NCBI GenBank assembly: GCA_026225945.1
Contig: JAMJFZ010001222.1
Span: 1,837,501 to 1,901,500 of the forward strand
Reading direction: 5' to 3'
DNA: 64,000 bases
Source: Cricetomys ansorgei
Taxonomy: Eukaryota > Chordata > Mammalia > Rodentia > Nesomyidae
Part shown: positions 33,676 to 46,125 of the stretch, piece after piece
Numbering within the stretch: position 1 is the stretch's first letter
How the letters are laid out: every line of letters starts with the position of its first letter
The notes under the pieces: generated by a model
The model's input: the letters and a program-made list of their open reading frames with translations, nothing else
Database searches by the model: none
What the model was told of the DNA's origin: nothing
Position numbers and translations under genes: made by a program

Positions 33676-33735
33676 CCAGCACGCTGGAGATAGTGGTGTG
33701 TGTGTGTGTGTGTGTGTGTGTGAACCCAGCATGCT
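33243..33735. repeat. Compound TG minisatellite seeded by a B1 fragment
   Basis: About nine units of ACCCAGCACGCTGGAGATGG followed by TG runs of 16 to about 50 bases. The last unit runs into AACCCAGCATGCTGTAGGCTGAGACAGGAAGAGTTCGAGGCCAGG, a B1 body (to about 33,800). The constant part of the unit is thus the B1 phrase CCCAGCA..CTGGAGGCTGA cut short. Frames through it are low-complexity. Confidence 0.92.
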
Positions 33736-34299
33736 GTAGGCTGAGACAGGAAGAGTTCGAGGCCAGGTGAGGCTACATAGGAAAACCCTGCCTCAATCTC
33801 ATACCCTCTCAAAGCCGCATAAGCCAGAGTCTAGATGTCACACAAACAGTGATACTGTTCTCTGAGTTTTGCCAACAAGAAGCTCTGCTAACCCTTCTTG
33901 GTCCATCAGTAATCTGGGCATGGCTCATGGCCTGTGTGACTGACCTTCGGTATCCAGCCCCACCAGCAGTCAAGCTAAGGTCCCCACCATAAACCATATT
34001 GTTAGCTTAGGCTGTCTGCCATAGCCAAAGGCCCGGGGAAACAACACTCCTATCAGGAAGAAAACTCCAAGAATTTGAAAGTCACCTTCCAGGAGCTGGA
34101 AGAGCCTCCTGTTAGAATGTGAAGAGTCATACGGTGACGCCCTGCTGTGCTGACCCTCCCAACCTGTTGTCTTCTAGCTCGGGAGTCGGTGTCCATTGCT
34201 GCCATCACAGCCTCTCCTTCAAGTGTCCACTGGGCTCCAGATTTCCTGCTGCACAGAGTGACCACCGTCAGTCATTTTCTTGACTCAGTGCTGTCCTGG

Positions 34300-34600
34300 A
34301 GTTTCTGATACTGTGCTGAAGCACCATGACCAAAACCAACTTAGCTGGGTTTTATTTCATCTCACAGTTTGTGATCATCATCCAGCGAGTTGGGGCAGGA
34401 ACCTGGAGGTAGAAACCGGTGCAGACGCGTGGAGGAGTCCTGCTTACTACCTTGCTCCTCACGGCTTATTCAGCCTGCTTTCTTGATACCCCAAGGCCAC
34501 CTGCCCGGGGATGAACTAGGCCCACCCTTGCCAATCACTAATCAAGAAGATGTACCACAGACCGATCTAATTGGGGGTATTTTCTCAAGACATGGCCTCT
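34300..34600 (+). repeat. Rodent dispersed repeat (CACCATGACCAAAACCAAC family)
   Basis: GAAGCACCATGACCAAAACCAACTTAGCTGGGTTTTATTTC, CTGCTTACTACCTTGCTCCTCACGGCTTATTCAGCCTGC and AATCAAGAAGATGTACCACAGACC place it in the same family as 18760-19135. Confidence 0.65.
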
Positions 34601-34649
34601 CTTCTCAGATTACATAAATTGACATAAAAATAGCCAGCACAAGTAGCCA

Positions 34650-34725
34650 TATTTTAATCCCCTCCCCTCCCCTTTACTCTCCCTCTCCCTCTCTACTTCC
34701 CCCACCCTCCCCTCTTGCCTGCTGC
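34650..34725. repeat. Polypyrimidine tract
   Basis: About 75 bases of nearly pure C and T (CCCCTCCCCTCCCCTTTACTCTCCCTC and so on). Low complexity. Confidence 0.8.
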
Positions 34726-35109
34726 TTTTTACCATGGGATAACTGCAAGAGGACCCTTGCTGGCTTTGACATCTTAATCTTGGGCTTCTCTGCCCGCAGA
34801 ACTGTGAACAAATAGACGCCTGTTCCTGTGAATTGCCCAGCCTGTGGTACTCTTCAGGAGCAGTGCACACAATCTCTGCACTTAGATAACTCAGGACTAG
34901 AGTTGTTACTTCAAATTAGTTTCTAAATAATTTCTGATTGTGGGAGCAATTTTTTAAAAAGCATCTTCCTTGGGAGGTAGAGGCAGGAGGATCAGGATCT
35001 CAGTCATCCTCAGATACATGGAAATGTTCAAGACTGGCCTGGGCTACATGAGAGCCGTGTTTAAAAATAATGGTCGCCTACTGTGGAGGGAACCAGCCTT
35101 TCCCACAAA

Positions 35110-35295
35110 TGGGTTCACGGAAACTCCACGCAGGAGGGAGTACGAGCGCAGGAAAAATGAGGAATGACAAACGAACAGGGTAGTTCGTTCCTTTATGGGA
35201 CCCGAGGAAATGACACGCATGACGTGCTTTAAAACGACACGTGGAACACGCTTTAGAAGTAAAACGCAGGAGCGTTTTTAATACGGGAAGTAACA
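35110..35295. other. Small CpG-dense patch
   Basis: About 13 CpGs in roughly 185 bases (TACGAGCGC, AAACGAAC, TTCGTTCC, CCCGAGG, ACACGCATGACGTGC, AAACGACACGTGG, AACACGC, AAACGCAGGAGCG, ATACGGG), including a CRE-like TGACGTG. The surrounding 10 kb is CpG-poor. No promoter or exon is recognisable. A young retroviral LTR is possible. Confidence 0.6.
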
Positions 35296-36629
35296 GTGTA
35301 CATGTTAAGAAAAGAGAGAGGCAAGAGGGAGACTGACAATGCAATGCGCCTTGTCAGTGGAAAAACCACACCAAGAAGAGAAGGCGGGAGAGACTGACAA
35401 TATACATTACCAGGGAAAGGGCCACCCCAGAAAGAGAGAGAATTGCTCTGGGAAGAGGTTTAAAAAGCCAAATAGTTTTTTGATATGCAGATGTTGCTCA
35501 GGCCTTCACAGGTTTCCTATGTAGATGCAGTCACGCCCAGGATGGGGGCTGGGAGTCCTTCCTCCTTCTACTTATCTTGTTTGCTAAGAAAGAACATTTG
35601 ACTTAATACTGTTAGCTGAATACGATCTCCATCTGCCCCAAACAGAACAGGGTGCCATGTAGGCAAAGAGGGTTTTTATTTTACACTTTTTAGCTGTTTG
35701 GTGCGTATTTATTTTTTCTCTTATCTGGGTTCCTTTTGCTTCTATCTGTTACTATCAATATGAATGGGTATCTTTACGCACGCCAGGACTTAGAAGCCCG
35801 CAAGATACTTTACAAAGACAATTACTTTTGAGTAAAAAATGGCTGCTTCCCCTTCTCAGCTAACACTGGCCAGCTAAGGTATACTAGGCCGTGCAGACAT
35901 AATGAAAGACTTTTGTCGCCATTACAGCAAAGGGGAGGAAGGGGCAGAATGACTGGTAAGCTGAAATTCCTGGCCAGGGAGTCTGGAACCTTGTCCACAG
36001 ACTTCAACCTCATTGCCAGGGTATTGGGGCTCCAGCAGCCTACTTCCTGGTTTAAAGGGTCCTGGAAAGGCTCTACCCTGGAATATTTTGGCAGATGTGT
36101 TTGACACATGACTAGTTTAGAATGGCTCTATCCTCTGGTATTTTGACACAACCAGTCGCATAACTAGTTTGCTGAAGTCTGTTCTTACGAGTCTGCTTCC
36201 TATAGAAAACTCCTATTTGTGGTTTTGTATTTAGTTTTGCGTCTCACTAGATATAGCCCAGGCTAGTCTGAAACTCAAGATCACCCTGCCTCAGCCTCTC
36301 ACGTGCTGGAAGTACAAGTGTATTTAATCTCCTTTGTGGGTTACCATTCTTCCATTCTTTTTCTATTTCTTCCAGAAGACTGAATCTGTGATATGTAGAT
36401 TTCAGCAGTGAGCTGTTGGCAAATATAAAGAAAAAGCAGAAACCGTGGAGAAGGTAAGACAAAATGGTTCATATTAACTTACGTAAAGGCCAATGGTATT
36501 AATGCAGAGGAGAATGGAATAATTTATTCATTTATTTAGACCATCATGTAACCACCTTATAAGTCGACAGTTACATAATCGAAAGGAGAAAGAATTCAGA
36601 GTAAACATCCTAAATTTTCCAGGTTCTTG

Positions 36630-36880
36630 GGGTCAGAGAGATGGCTCAGTAGCTAAGAGTACATACTGCTCCCGGAGACTTTAACTCCACAGATCCAATG
36701 TCTTCTTCTGGCTTCCAGGGCACTACATTTACATGCACACACACACATGCACGAGCACACACACACATCTTTTTACAAAATTTTAAGATTACTTGTTGCT
36801 CTTTGACGGGGGCAGCTCCAGGTCCAGGGACTCCAATCCCCTCTTCTGGTCTCTACTGTACCTGCACAAACATGACATAA

Positions 36881-36918
<38 letters not shown>

Positions 36919-36925
36919 TCACTCA
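36630..36925 (+). mobile_element. B2/B3-type SINE with CA tail
   Basis: TTGGGGTCAGAGAGATGGCTCAGTAGCTAAGAGTACATACTGCTC..CTTCTGGCTTCCAGGGCACTACATTTACATGCACACAC is a sense SINE. A second partial copy (CCAATCCCCTCTTCTGGTCTC..TGCACAAACATGACATAAATACACAC) ends in a (CA)n tract at 36884-36915. Confidence 0.75.
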
Positions 36926-37019
36926 CAATTTCCAGGTTCTTTTAATGCATGAATGAACCTGAGACAAAATATTCCCTTTAAATAGAACTAATTTTTAAGA
37001 ATCTTAGTGTATGAAATAA

Positions 37020-38560
37020 TGGATTATGACATTTTAATAAATGCCTATCACTGTTTTCATATGCCCCATCCCCTGGTTGGTTCCCCTCTCCCACCCTCTA
37101 CTCCCCCTTCCTCCCCCAACTAGTCTTCTGTGAAGGATAATCCTGATTGTCAACTTGATTAGATGTGGAATCAACCAGAAGACAAGCCTCTGGGTGAGCT
37201 TGTGGGGGTGTCTCCTGGAAGGGTTAACTGAAGGGAGACACTCACCAGATTGGCATCTTCTGGCAGCAACCCAAATGTGTGTGTGTGGGGGGGGGGTGTT
37301 TCTTTTTGCCTGCTAATCTTTGACCCTTGCTGGTTAGTACGTCTGCTCTATTGACACCACTACAGCTTCCATTCTTTACTGACATCAGAACCAGCTTCTT
37401 TGTCCTTCTAATATGAAGTGTGTGTGAGTGTGTGTGTTCACATATACATATATTTAAGTCTAGATTTCACACTTGAAAGGAAAACATGATGTTTGTCGTT
37501 CTGAGTCTGCCTCATTTCACTTAGTATGATGATTTCCAGTTCCATGTGTTTTCCTAAAAATCACATAATTTTATGGCTTGTAACTTTATTCTGAATGAAA
37601 TTATATTGTGTGTTATATCCATCTGTTTCTTTATCCATTTGCTAATGGATGTCTGGACTGGTTCCTTAGCTTAGCTCTTGTGGGGAATGCTGCAGTAAGG
37701 ACAGATGAGCCTCTGTAGTGTGTTGCCCATGCTCTGGTGGCGTCAGGGCTGCACCCAGGAGTGGTGGTTTGGAGAGGAGCCTCCACAGTGTCTGCTCTAG
37801 TCTGCTAGTACTCCCACTGGCAGGAGATAAGTGTCCCCACTTGCCCTGTCCTCCCCAGGACGGGTTATTTTCTTGATGATACGCATTCTGATTAGAGTGA
37901 GATTGTTCTAGTTCCCTTCTGTTGGTGTGCTAAAACACTGAAAACAGCTCAGAGGAGAAAGGGCTGTTTGGCTTACACTTCCAGGTCAAAGTCCATCATT
38001 GACAGAAGTCAGGGCTGAGCACAAGCAGGAACTAGGGAGGAAGGCTGCTTGCTTCCAGGCTCATGTTTAGCTATCTTTCTAACAGATTCAGAACCACTGG
38101 TCCAAGGAGGGGCACCCTCACAGTGGGCTGTGCACTCCTCACTAATCAAGACAACCCCACACATCATGCCCACAGGCCAACTGACCTGGGCAATCAACTG
38201 GGACTCTCAGGGGACCTAGGCTGTGTCAGGTGGACAAAGCTAAGTAGGGAAAAATGGAATCTCAGTGTGGTTTGATTTGCATTGTCCTGCTGGCTAAGGA
38301 TGTTGAACATTTTTTAATAAATTGGCCATTTGTATTTCTTGATTTGAGAAGCATTTGTTCAACTCACTTGCTGATTTAGGGATTCGATGATTTAGATGTT
38401 TTTTGTTGTTTTGGTGTTCAATTTTTGAAAGTTTCTTAGGCATTTTAGATATTAGTCTTTACTGCTAGATGTGTACTTGGCAAAGCTTTTCTCCCATCTC
38501 CTAGGCTCTCTTCACTCTACTAATGGTTTCCGGTGCAGGGGAGAACCTTGGTAGCTTATG
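37020..38560 (-). mobile_element. L1 3' end, antisense, broken by two insertions
   Basis: Antisense L1 landmarks occur in order: the CT-rich reverse of the 3' UTR purine tract (37080-37120), GATTTCCAGTTCCATGTGTTTTCC, CTTTATCCATTTGCTAATGG, ATCTCAGTGTGGTTTGATTTGC, TGGCTAAGGATGTTGAACATTTTTT and GGCAAAGCTTTTCTCCCATC. It is interrupted by rodent dispersed repeats at about 37126-37460 and 37905-38240. It is 5'-truncated and dead. Confidence 0.8.
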
Positions 38561-38689
38561 CAATCCCTCCTGCCATCCTTGCTTGTTACTTTCTAAGGCC
38601 TGGGCTCATTCAGGAAGTCCCTTCCGGAGCCCTGATTTGAAGCGTTTCCTCTAGCCATAAGGATTACTTTTATCAGTTATTATATTAAT

Positions 38690-38870
38690 CAGTGTGTATG
38701 TATGTATGTGTGTGTGCATGTGTGTGCATGTGTGAGTACATATGTGTGCGTGTGCACGTGTGTGCGTGTGTGTACATGTCTGTGCTCGTGTGTGCATGTG
38801 TGTGTGTGTGTGTACATGTGTGTGTATTTGCGTGTGTGTGCATGTGCATACACGCACACCACACACCACC
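38690..38870. repeat. TG-rich simple repeat
   Basis: Imperfect (TG)n with CA-containing interruptions (TGTGTGCATG, GTGCACGTG), about 180 bases, ending at an antisense B1-like fragment (GAGACAGGACTCGCTGTGTAGG). Confidence 0.85.
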
Positions 38871-39605
38871 TCTTCTCTCTCTCTGAGACAGGACTCGCTG
38901 TGTAGGTCACACTGGCTTGCCTGCCTCTGCATCCTGCACACCTGGCTTACAGTCATGAGACACAATGCTCAGCTTAAAAATTATTAAACGAGCTACTTCA
39001 TCCAAGGACTTTTCTTGGTTAAAAATATGATTCCCTGAGCTTTCCTCTTTATTCTAAATATTTAAGATATTTATCTTTAAGTTAGTATTAATTCTGTGTG
39101 TTTGTGGTAACAGAGAGCGGGGCATGTGCGTGCAGTACTGTGGGGCAGTGGAGTCAACTCTCTCGCCTGTGCAGGGCAGGTTTCCAGACGTGTGCAGCAG
39201 AGGCGTAGGCCCTGAGCCATCCCACTGGCCCAAGACCTTCACGTTTTAAAAATGCCAACATTTCTTAGTTTATTTCTCTCTGTTATCAATTTTCATTTCT
39301 TATCAAGTTGCAAACAAAGCTATGGACTTAGTTGTAAACTACTTTTCTTCCGTGTGTCAGGAATTTGTACAATGCTTCATCAAGTCTCAGACAGTGGATT
39401 TCAACACTTTCCTAATAGTTCCTCATTCTAGCACTTTAAATTGTGATTGTGTGTCATAATCTCTGTACACCAAGAATACTTAAGAGTCTTTATAGACTAA
39501 CAATATTTTTTCCACATTTGGGTGAATGGTGAGTTCAAGGCTAGCTTGAGAGCTTCGTAGAAAGACAAAAGCAAAACCAAAACAAGAATAATACTTTTCC
39601 TTTAG

Positions 39606-39790
39606 AGAAAGGTTCTCCACTTTGGCACTCCTGACATTTACAGCAGGCCATTTTGTTATCGTGGAGCACTACCCTGTGAATTGTGGGACGTTATGCAACA
39701 TCCCTGACCTCTTTGAGAGCATGCCATGGATACCTGATTTCGACAACCAGTCGTGACTCCAGATGTTAGCAAACTTTACCAGAGCAGAAA
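39606..39790 (-). mobile_element. MER5-type hAT element, antisense
   Basis: GGTTCTCCACTTTGGCACTCCTGACATTTACAGCAGG..TTGTGGGACGTTATGCAACATCCCTGACCTC..GACAACCAGTCGTGACTCCAGATGTT follows the reverse complement of the mammalian MER5A consensus. It pre-dates rodents and has no coding capacity. Confidence 0.75.
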
Positions 39791-39794
39791 AATG

Positions 39795-40200
39795 TAGAGA
39801 AATAGGCCTGTGTGAAAGCTAGGAAGGGTCTATATTCCAGAGATCTATATGAAAAAATCACATTCAGAGGCCTGAATGGTCCAGATGGAATGTAGAAAAA
39901 AAAATGTTAAGATAAATGTTAGTACACATCTTTGATCCCAGTATTGAAAAAGCAGTGGTGGTCCATGCCTTTAATCCTTAAAAAAAAAACAGAATATGGA
40001 AGCAGACACAGGAAGCAGAGCTTAGATCAGTCAGTTACAGTAGGCAGTATGAGGTGAACGGTCTGAAACATGCATATGGGGGATAAGACAGAGACAATGA
40101 AGCAGACTGACTGGGGATAAGGTAGAAAAGCAGAGTTACAGGGAAGCAGCTTGACAGAATGTCATGTTTGGGGGTCAGCCCCCAGCTCTCACTCATTCTC
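39795..40200 (-). repeat. LTR-like repeat, antisense partner of 7230-7775
   Basis: AAATAGGCCTGTGTGAAAGCTAGGAAGGGTCTATATTCC is the reverse complement of the closing part of the repeat at about 7.73 kb. It contains short B1-like fragments (39930-39990). The family is not named. Confidence 0.45.
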
Positions 40201-40894
40201 AGCCTTGTTTCACTGGGCTTCGCAGCTCTCCATTTGTCTGTTTTATGACCATGGGACACCTGCTGCTCATGGCGGTGGCTGTGTGTGCTTCCACACATGC
40301 TTCTCTGCTCCTTGCTAGTTATAAGATTTTCTATGAACAAACGCTCGGGAGATCTGTCATTATTTGAGGGGAAAGACATAATATTATGGGGGGGGCAACT
40401 GATGGGATAATTCTAACAATGATGGCAGCAGGGAATAAAGTTTCGACAGAAAAAGGTCTCTTTTTGACCACAGCACTTCAGAGAGAAATAAAAATACAGG
40501 CAGAATTTTCCAGGTTACAGATTCTTACACGCCAGAGAAGACTGGGGTTCATTTAGTCCCCATCCCTCCTCTTGCTCCTGATGCACCTCCTCTTTCAGAG
40601 AAGAGATCTGTTCTCCAGTGTTTTCTAGACTCCAGCACGTTTTGCTTGTGAGTCCGGACACTGACTCTCGGGGTCACGACCAAGAGCTTCTTGTAGTGAA
40701 CATCTCAGGGCACTGCATGGATTGGGACTTTGACGTGAAGCGAAAAAGACTGGAAGGTCTGAGTTCCAGAAGCAGAAGCTGAATCCACAGGCATGAGCTG
40801 CTTGCTTTCTTAGCTGCTTCCAGTTTGATCTTGGTGATGTTTTTGGTCTAAAACCCAAACATGACAAAGAGGAGTCAAAGAAGATTCTTTTTTT

Positions 40895-41575
40895 AAAAAA
40901 AAACATTTTTTAATCTATTTTTTTCTCCTCTTGTATAATGCATCCCCTAGTCTCTCCTATTTCCACTCCTCCTGCTCTCCCCCATGTCCCTCTCTCCCAG
41001 ATCGTCCCCACTACCCCCTGCCTCTCAGAAAAGAGCGGTCCTCCTGGGGTTACGGCTCAAACAGGGCATAACAAGATGGAGCAAGGCGGGGCATGAACCC
41101 TACACCAGGGCTGGATAAGGCAACCTGGCAGGAGGATAAAGGTCCCAAGGGCAGGTAAAAGGGTCAGAGATGCCCCCCACTCCAACTTGGGGGAGCTCTA
41201 CAAGAACACTAAGCCAGACAGCTATACGATCTTTAGGGGCCCTGCAGGCTCTGTGTCTACACTTCAGTCTCTGTGAGCTGTTAAGAGTGCTGGTTAAGAG
41301 TGGAGCTTGTTCTCCTGGTGTCCTCACACCCTCTGGTCCTCACAATCCCCCTTTCCCAGGGGTTCTCTGAGCTCCCCTGACTTTTGGCCCTGTGCCTCTG
41401 CATCTGCTCCCATCAGCTGCAGAGGGAGCCTCTCTGATGTAGATTGGGCTAGGCACTGATCTATGAGCAGAACAGTGTACCATTAGAAATCATCTCCAGG
41501 CTATCCAGTCTCTGGATCCTGGCCAGCCCTGCAGTGTCAGACATGGGCTGCCTCCCTTGGCATGACCAAAAAAGA
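40895..41575 (-). mobile_element. Rodent L1 (Lx-like) fragment, antisense
   Basis: The CT-rich start, then GGAGCAAGGCGGGGCATG, GAGGATAAAGGTCCCAAGGGCAGG, CCTGCAGGCTCTGTGTCTACAC, CATCTGCTCCCATCAGCTGC and GGGCTAGGCACTGATCTATGAGCAG are all stretches I associate with rodent L1 3' regions in antisense. Non-coding. Confidence 0.65.
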
Positions 41576-42866
41576 TTCTTAAAGATCATGGTTCAAGAAA
41601 ATGAATGACAGATTTGGATCTAAATTCTGAAAACCAGGCATGGTGGCTCATACCTGCAATCCCAGCACTTGGAAGACTGAGGCAGGAGGATCACACAGGT
41701 TTGAGGCCAGCCTGTTCTATAGCCTCAAAAAACTTTTTAAAAATATGCGTTGACTTTCTGCTGAATGAGGAGAGGTATGAAGGAAAACGGGGGCTGATGA
41801 GAAAGGGAGACTAAAATCCGCAGCCTGCCTCAGCACTTAACAGAAAAAGCTTAGTTAGAAAACTTAGAAAAACCTGATCTGGGAGCACAAGGCAGGCCCC
41901 GTCCCCAAGTGATTGACGATTCTGAACTGACAGAGTCTGAAAATTATAAGTACAAAATCTTGGAAAGACAGAATTTCAAAGATATGAGGAGAGAAAAGCC
42001 AACCAACCTGTCAGTCGGGAGCCTCAGGAGGCCATGTCTGAGAAGAAGCCATGACACAAGGGACTGACAGGATAAGACGCTCCTGGGAGGAGGAAGCCAC
42101 TGAGAAACACGTGGCCAGTTCCTCTCAGGACACTGGCCAGATTTTGAAGCTGCATGATGCAGGAGGCTAAAGAGCCAAACTAAAAATCTCTAAAGGACAG
42201 AAGTAAATACTGTCCACGTAGTGTGGTCTGCATGCGTGTGGGTGTAGTCAATGACGGTGTGGACCTCAGGCTCACATCTGGACTATTTGCCCCTGTCCTC
42301 AGCTGCACCGTCACTGGGAGATGCAGCTCGTCTGGCCAGCTGGCTCCAGGCTCAACTCACAGGCAGGCTGCCCTGCCTTTCCAGCGTTTATGTGGGTGCA
42401 GGGACCTGAACTCGGGTCTGATGCTTGCACAACAGGCCTTTTTGTTAAAGTTGATTCGATTCAACTATAACAGGGCTTAGAGGGAAACATACAGTGTCCA
42501 ATGCATTATCTTATACATAATATAAGGCCTGGCAATGTAGCTTGTTGGTGAAGCCCTGGGTTAGACCCAGCCCTGGGGAGGAAAGATAGACACTGTAAAA
42601 CAGATGATACAGGTCTCAAGAGCTAGAAAAATAAAAGCAAATTAAATCTGAGATTTAAAAGTAATAGTAAGTGATGAGCTGAAATCAACTAAAGACATTA
42701 GTAGCCTTAAAAAACAACAAATACAAACATCAGTCCTTTAGAAACATTAATAAAGTTGATATTCTTCCAAAACAGATTTTGCAAAAGAGAAGATGGAGAA
42801 ATCACAACTATCAATGTAAAAGAATATAGCCTTATGCATTCCATGGACGGTACAATGTTGAGGCTT

Positions 42867-43014
42867 TTTTTTCAAGAGAGAGTTTCTCTGTTGTATCTCT
42901 GACTGTCCTGGAACTCACTCTGTAGACCAGGCTGGCCTCGAACTCACAGAGGTCTGCCTGGCTCTGCCTCCCAAGTGCTGGGATTAAGACATGTCTCTAC
43001 CACCCAGCAAAGGC
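42867..43014 (-). mobile_element. B1 SINE, antisense
   Basis: TTTCTCTGTTGTATCTCTGACTGTCCTGGAACTCACTCTGTAGACCAGGCTGGCCTCGAACTCACAGAGG.. to CCACCCAGCA. Near full length and well preserved, so fairly young. Confidence 0.95.
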
Positions 43015-43488
43015 TTTAAAATGTCAAGAAAGTGAAAAACGGCCCATGGAATGTAGGAGACATTTGTAAGGCACGTATCTGGCACATGTATAGTATGTAT
43101 GCAGGACGCTTATAGGCTGGGCTGGTGTCGCAGATCTGTAACCCAGCACCTGGCAGGTTGAGGAGGAGGATGGAGAGGTCAAGTCCAACCTGCACTACAG
43201 AGCAAGACTTTGTCTCAAAAATAAACACAAAAGGAATCGAATGTTAGTACACACTATGACACGGATGAGACTTAAAAGCATTATGCTAAATCAAATACAC
43301 CAACCACGAGAGACCACGTATGGTACAATTTCCTTTATATGAAATGTGCAGAATGAACAAAGAAATGTTGGTTACAGAAAGTGGCTTAGTGGATGCCTTC
43401 TGCCGCGTGGGACAGAGTGGCTTGAGGATGGAGACAAGTGCTAATTAGAGCTGTTCGCTTTTGCATGGGAGAAGTGATTATAGTAATG

Positions 43489-43533
<45 letters not shown>

Positions 43534-43540
43534 GGAGAGA
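43489..43540. repeat. (TG)n(GA)n microsatellite
   Basis: About 25 bases of TG followed by about 25 bases of GA, then an antisense B3-type SINE piece (43555-43680). Confidence 0.9.
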
Positions 43541-46125
43541 TATCACAGCACATGGGTAGAAGCCAGAGGATAACTTTCAGGAGTCTGTTCTTTCCATCTA
43601 CCATAGAATCTGTGGATTGGATTCAGGTCTTCAGACTTGCATAGTGCCTTTACCTGCTGAACCAGCTTACCAGCCCTTATATGTAGCTTTTAAGAAACTA
43701 AATCCGGAAGGCCTGGAGAGATGGCTCAGTGGTCAGTGCACAGACATACGTGCAGGCAAGCCACCCATATGCATAAAATAAACACATAAATCCCACAAAA
43801 TAAACTGTCTGTAATTGAAATTCCTTCTATAAAGAAAACCTAAGGTTAAAATGTCTTAAAGTGAATTGTTTGGCTTTAAGAACACAGAGAAGAAAGTACT
43901 TAGTGACTTGTTTCATGAAGCCAACATTGTTTGAATCTCAAACAATACCTTTCAGACAAAACCACAGGCCAGTCCCACTAGAGACTGTGAGTACAGGAAC
44001 CAACAGCGTGGGTATCCCCACCCATCACTGGGACAAGGTTGAGATAATCAACTTATAAGGAAGAAATACTTCTAGGTTCATGGTTCAGAGGTTTATAATC
44101 CTGGTTGCTGTGGGCCTGTGGGGAGGCAGAAGGGTGGTGGAGGCACATGGTAGGGGTTCCGGGGAGGCGAACGGTGATGGGGGGAGGCTTACCAGGAGGA
44201 GGCAGTGAAGGGGCATGGTGGGAGGGGAGGCTCATGGGGTGGAGGTGGTAGAGGCACACGGTGGGGTTTGGGGGGATGGGGAGGAAGTTCCCTGCCTCAA
44301 GGCAGCTGGGAAGCAGAAAAGAATTGAGCGCTGTCCCAATACATCCTACAGGGCAGTGGCCTGCTTCCTCTACCTGAGGTTTGCCTCCTGACAGCGCCCT
44401 CAGCTGGGGACCAACTTCTCAACACAGGACGTATGGGATACATTTCAGACCCAAACCACAGCATCAATGCAAGGGGCTCGCTTTCCTGAAACCTGCCTGA
44501 CACGCAGCTGGTGCTTCCTAAGTGCTATCCCTTCTTTCCCCCCTCCCCAGACAGACAGCTGTTTGTTTAAAACTAGGCCCAAGTGCTCAGGGCTGGGCTT
44601 CCTCTGTGCTGGGTCTGTTTCACGGAGAGCTGTCAGTTTTCTGAATACTGTGCTTGACCACAAAGAAAGTAAACAGCACAGGATTAGATGTTCCCATTTC
44701 AGAGCTCTGAAGTGCTGAGACCTACCAGGAAGTGAGGGCAGAATGCCGGTCCTCTGGGAGCAGCCCCGCCTCTCCACTGCAGCTCTCTTGGCTGTGGCTG
44801 GAATGCAGCTGTTGACCTGTTTGCCCAACTGGAAAGGATGCTGCCAAGTGTCAAATCTTTTCCAGAAGGGTGTTTGGCTTTGCTGAGAACAATAACAGTG
44901 CATCTTATTAATCTCCAGTGATGTGTCAAACATGACGAACGCGACTCAGCAGATTCACATAGTCTGAAATAGGTGTTCATTCCATGCTCACACTTTTAAT
45001 ATTTATAGAAAGAAATAAGTAGGCTCTTCAAGAAAGGCTTTGTGAAAAGCAGCCCCGTAGCTTAATTACGTGCCGAAATGATAACAGATTGGCTTGAGAA
45101 AATACATATGAAAGGAAAATGAACTGGGGAATGGGAGGGAGGAAGGAAGGAAAAATGAAGGGAGCAGGAACTCATAAATGTCAAAAGGGAAAAAAGCTTA
45201 AACATTTTTAACCTGTGTGACGTGATATCACCCCTGTGTCGAGGACAGGCAGCAGAATCACTGGGTCCGGGATTCATGGGTCACATTGTCAGCCTGAAGG
45301 CTTTACAAGCAATTACGTTCGATCTGGCAGATGAGGATGGGATGGGAAATCATCAGTGACTTTTAACTTAATGGTAAATTGGTATGTCGATCACAGGAGG
45401 CAACATTAAGAAAGCACATTTTCTTCTAAGCTCAAACATGCAAGGGTCATAATCAAGCTAGGACTCTCATTCCTGGGGTATTTTCCAGAGCCAGAAGCTC
45501 ACACCTTCAAAAATGCTTATGGAGAAATACTCCAGGCTGGAAGAGAAAAGTTGTGCACCCTTTACTTGTTTGGGCTGGAGTGGAGTTAGAAGTTAGGAGC
45601 TGCTGTCATTCACAGCATTTAGTGTGTGGAAAGAAGGGGCCAGGGAGCACATTTCTTGTGAATCGACTCTGAAGTCGAAGCTGGAGCAGACATTCTTGAA
45701 GATTATTAGCCCAGCTGAACAAAGGCCATGGCTAATGGGGCTCTAAACTACTTTTTCCCTACTGATCACTGAACATTAATTGCATCGTATCTGGCCAATC
45801 CTCCCATTGCCAATTGGGGGTGAGGGACTGTTGAGAGGGTCAGTGGGTAGAGGCGCTTGCTTCCCAGCCTGACAACCTGAGCTCTGTCCCTGGAAAGCAT
45901 GTGAAAGGTGGATGGGGGAAAATCAACTCCACGAAGCCGTAAGTCTGACTTTTATGCATGTACTGTGGCACACGCACCCACGCCCACACATCGTCTATAC
46001 ACGTGTGTAACGTAGACAGTCAGACCCTCCAACAAGCTGGCCTGACCATGTGGAGCAGCCTGGAGCCCTTCACACCAGATCAGGCTCGAGAGAGAGAGCC
46101 ACATAAGCTTGGTCTTCTCTTTCAG

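Larger units (their letters stand above)
23921..46125. other. Intergenic region or 5' non-coding part of the next gene
   Basis: I find no exon with homology here. The identified content is SINEs (24221-24455, 25785-26160, 28105-28303, 30350-30480, 34965-35075, 36225-36325, 36630-36780, 39085-39235, 41625-41745, 42867-43014, 43555-43800, 45830-45990), L1 remnants (37020-38560, 40895-41575), dispersed rodent repeats, a MER5 element and several tandem arrays. A 138-codon frame at 28913-29329 is noted separately. Untranslated exons of the downstream gene could be hidden here. Confidence 0.6.

Noticed and set aside
33076..33812. Frames up to 218 residues rich in Thr-His or Cys-Val
   Set aside because: Same reason: TG-run array, not protein coding.
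44085..44470. G-rich repeated GGAGGC(A/T)CA(T/C)GG blocks
   Set aside because: Irregular, short and embedded in what looks like an old interspersed repeat ending ACATTTCAGACCCAAACCACAGC. Not a clean tandem array.
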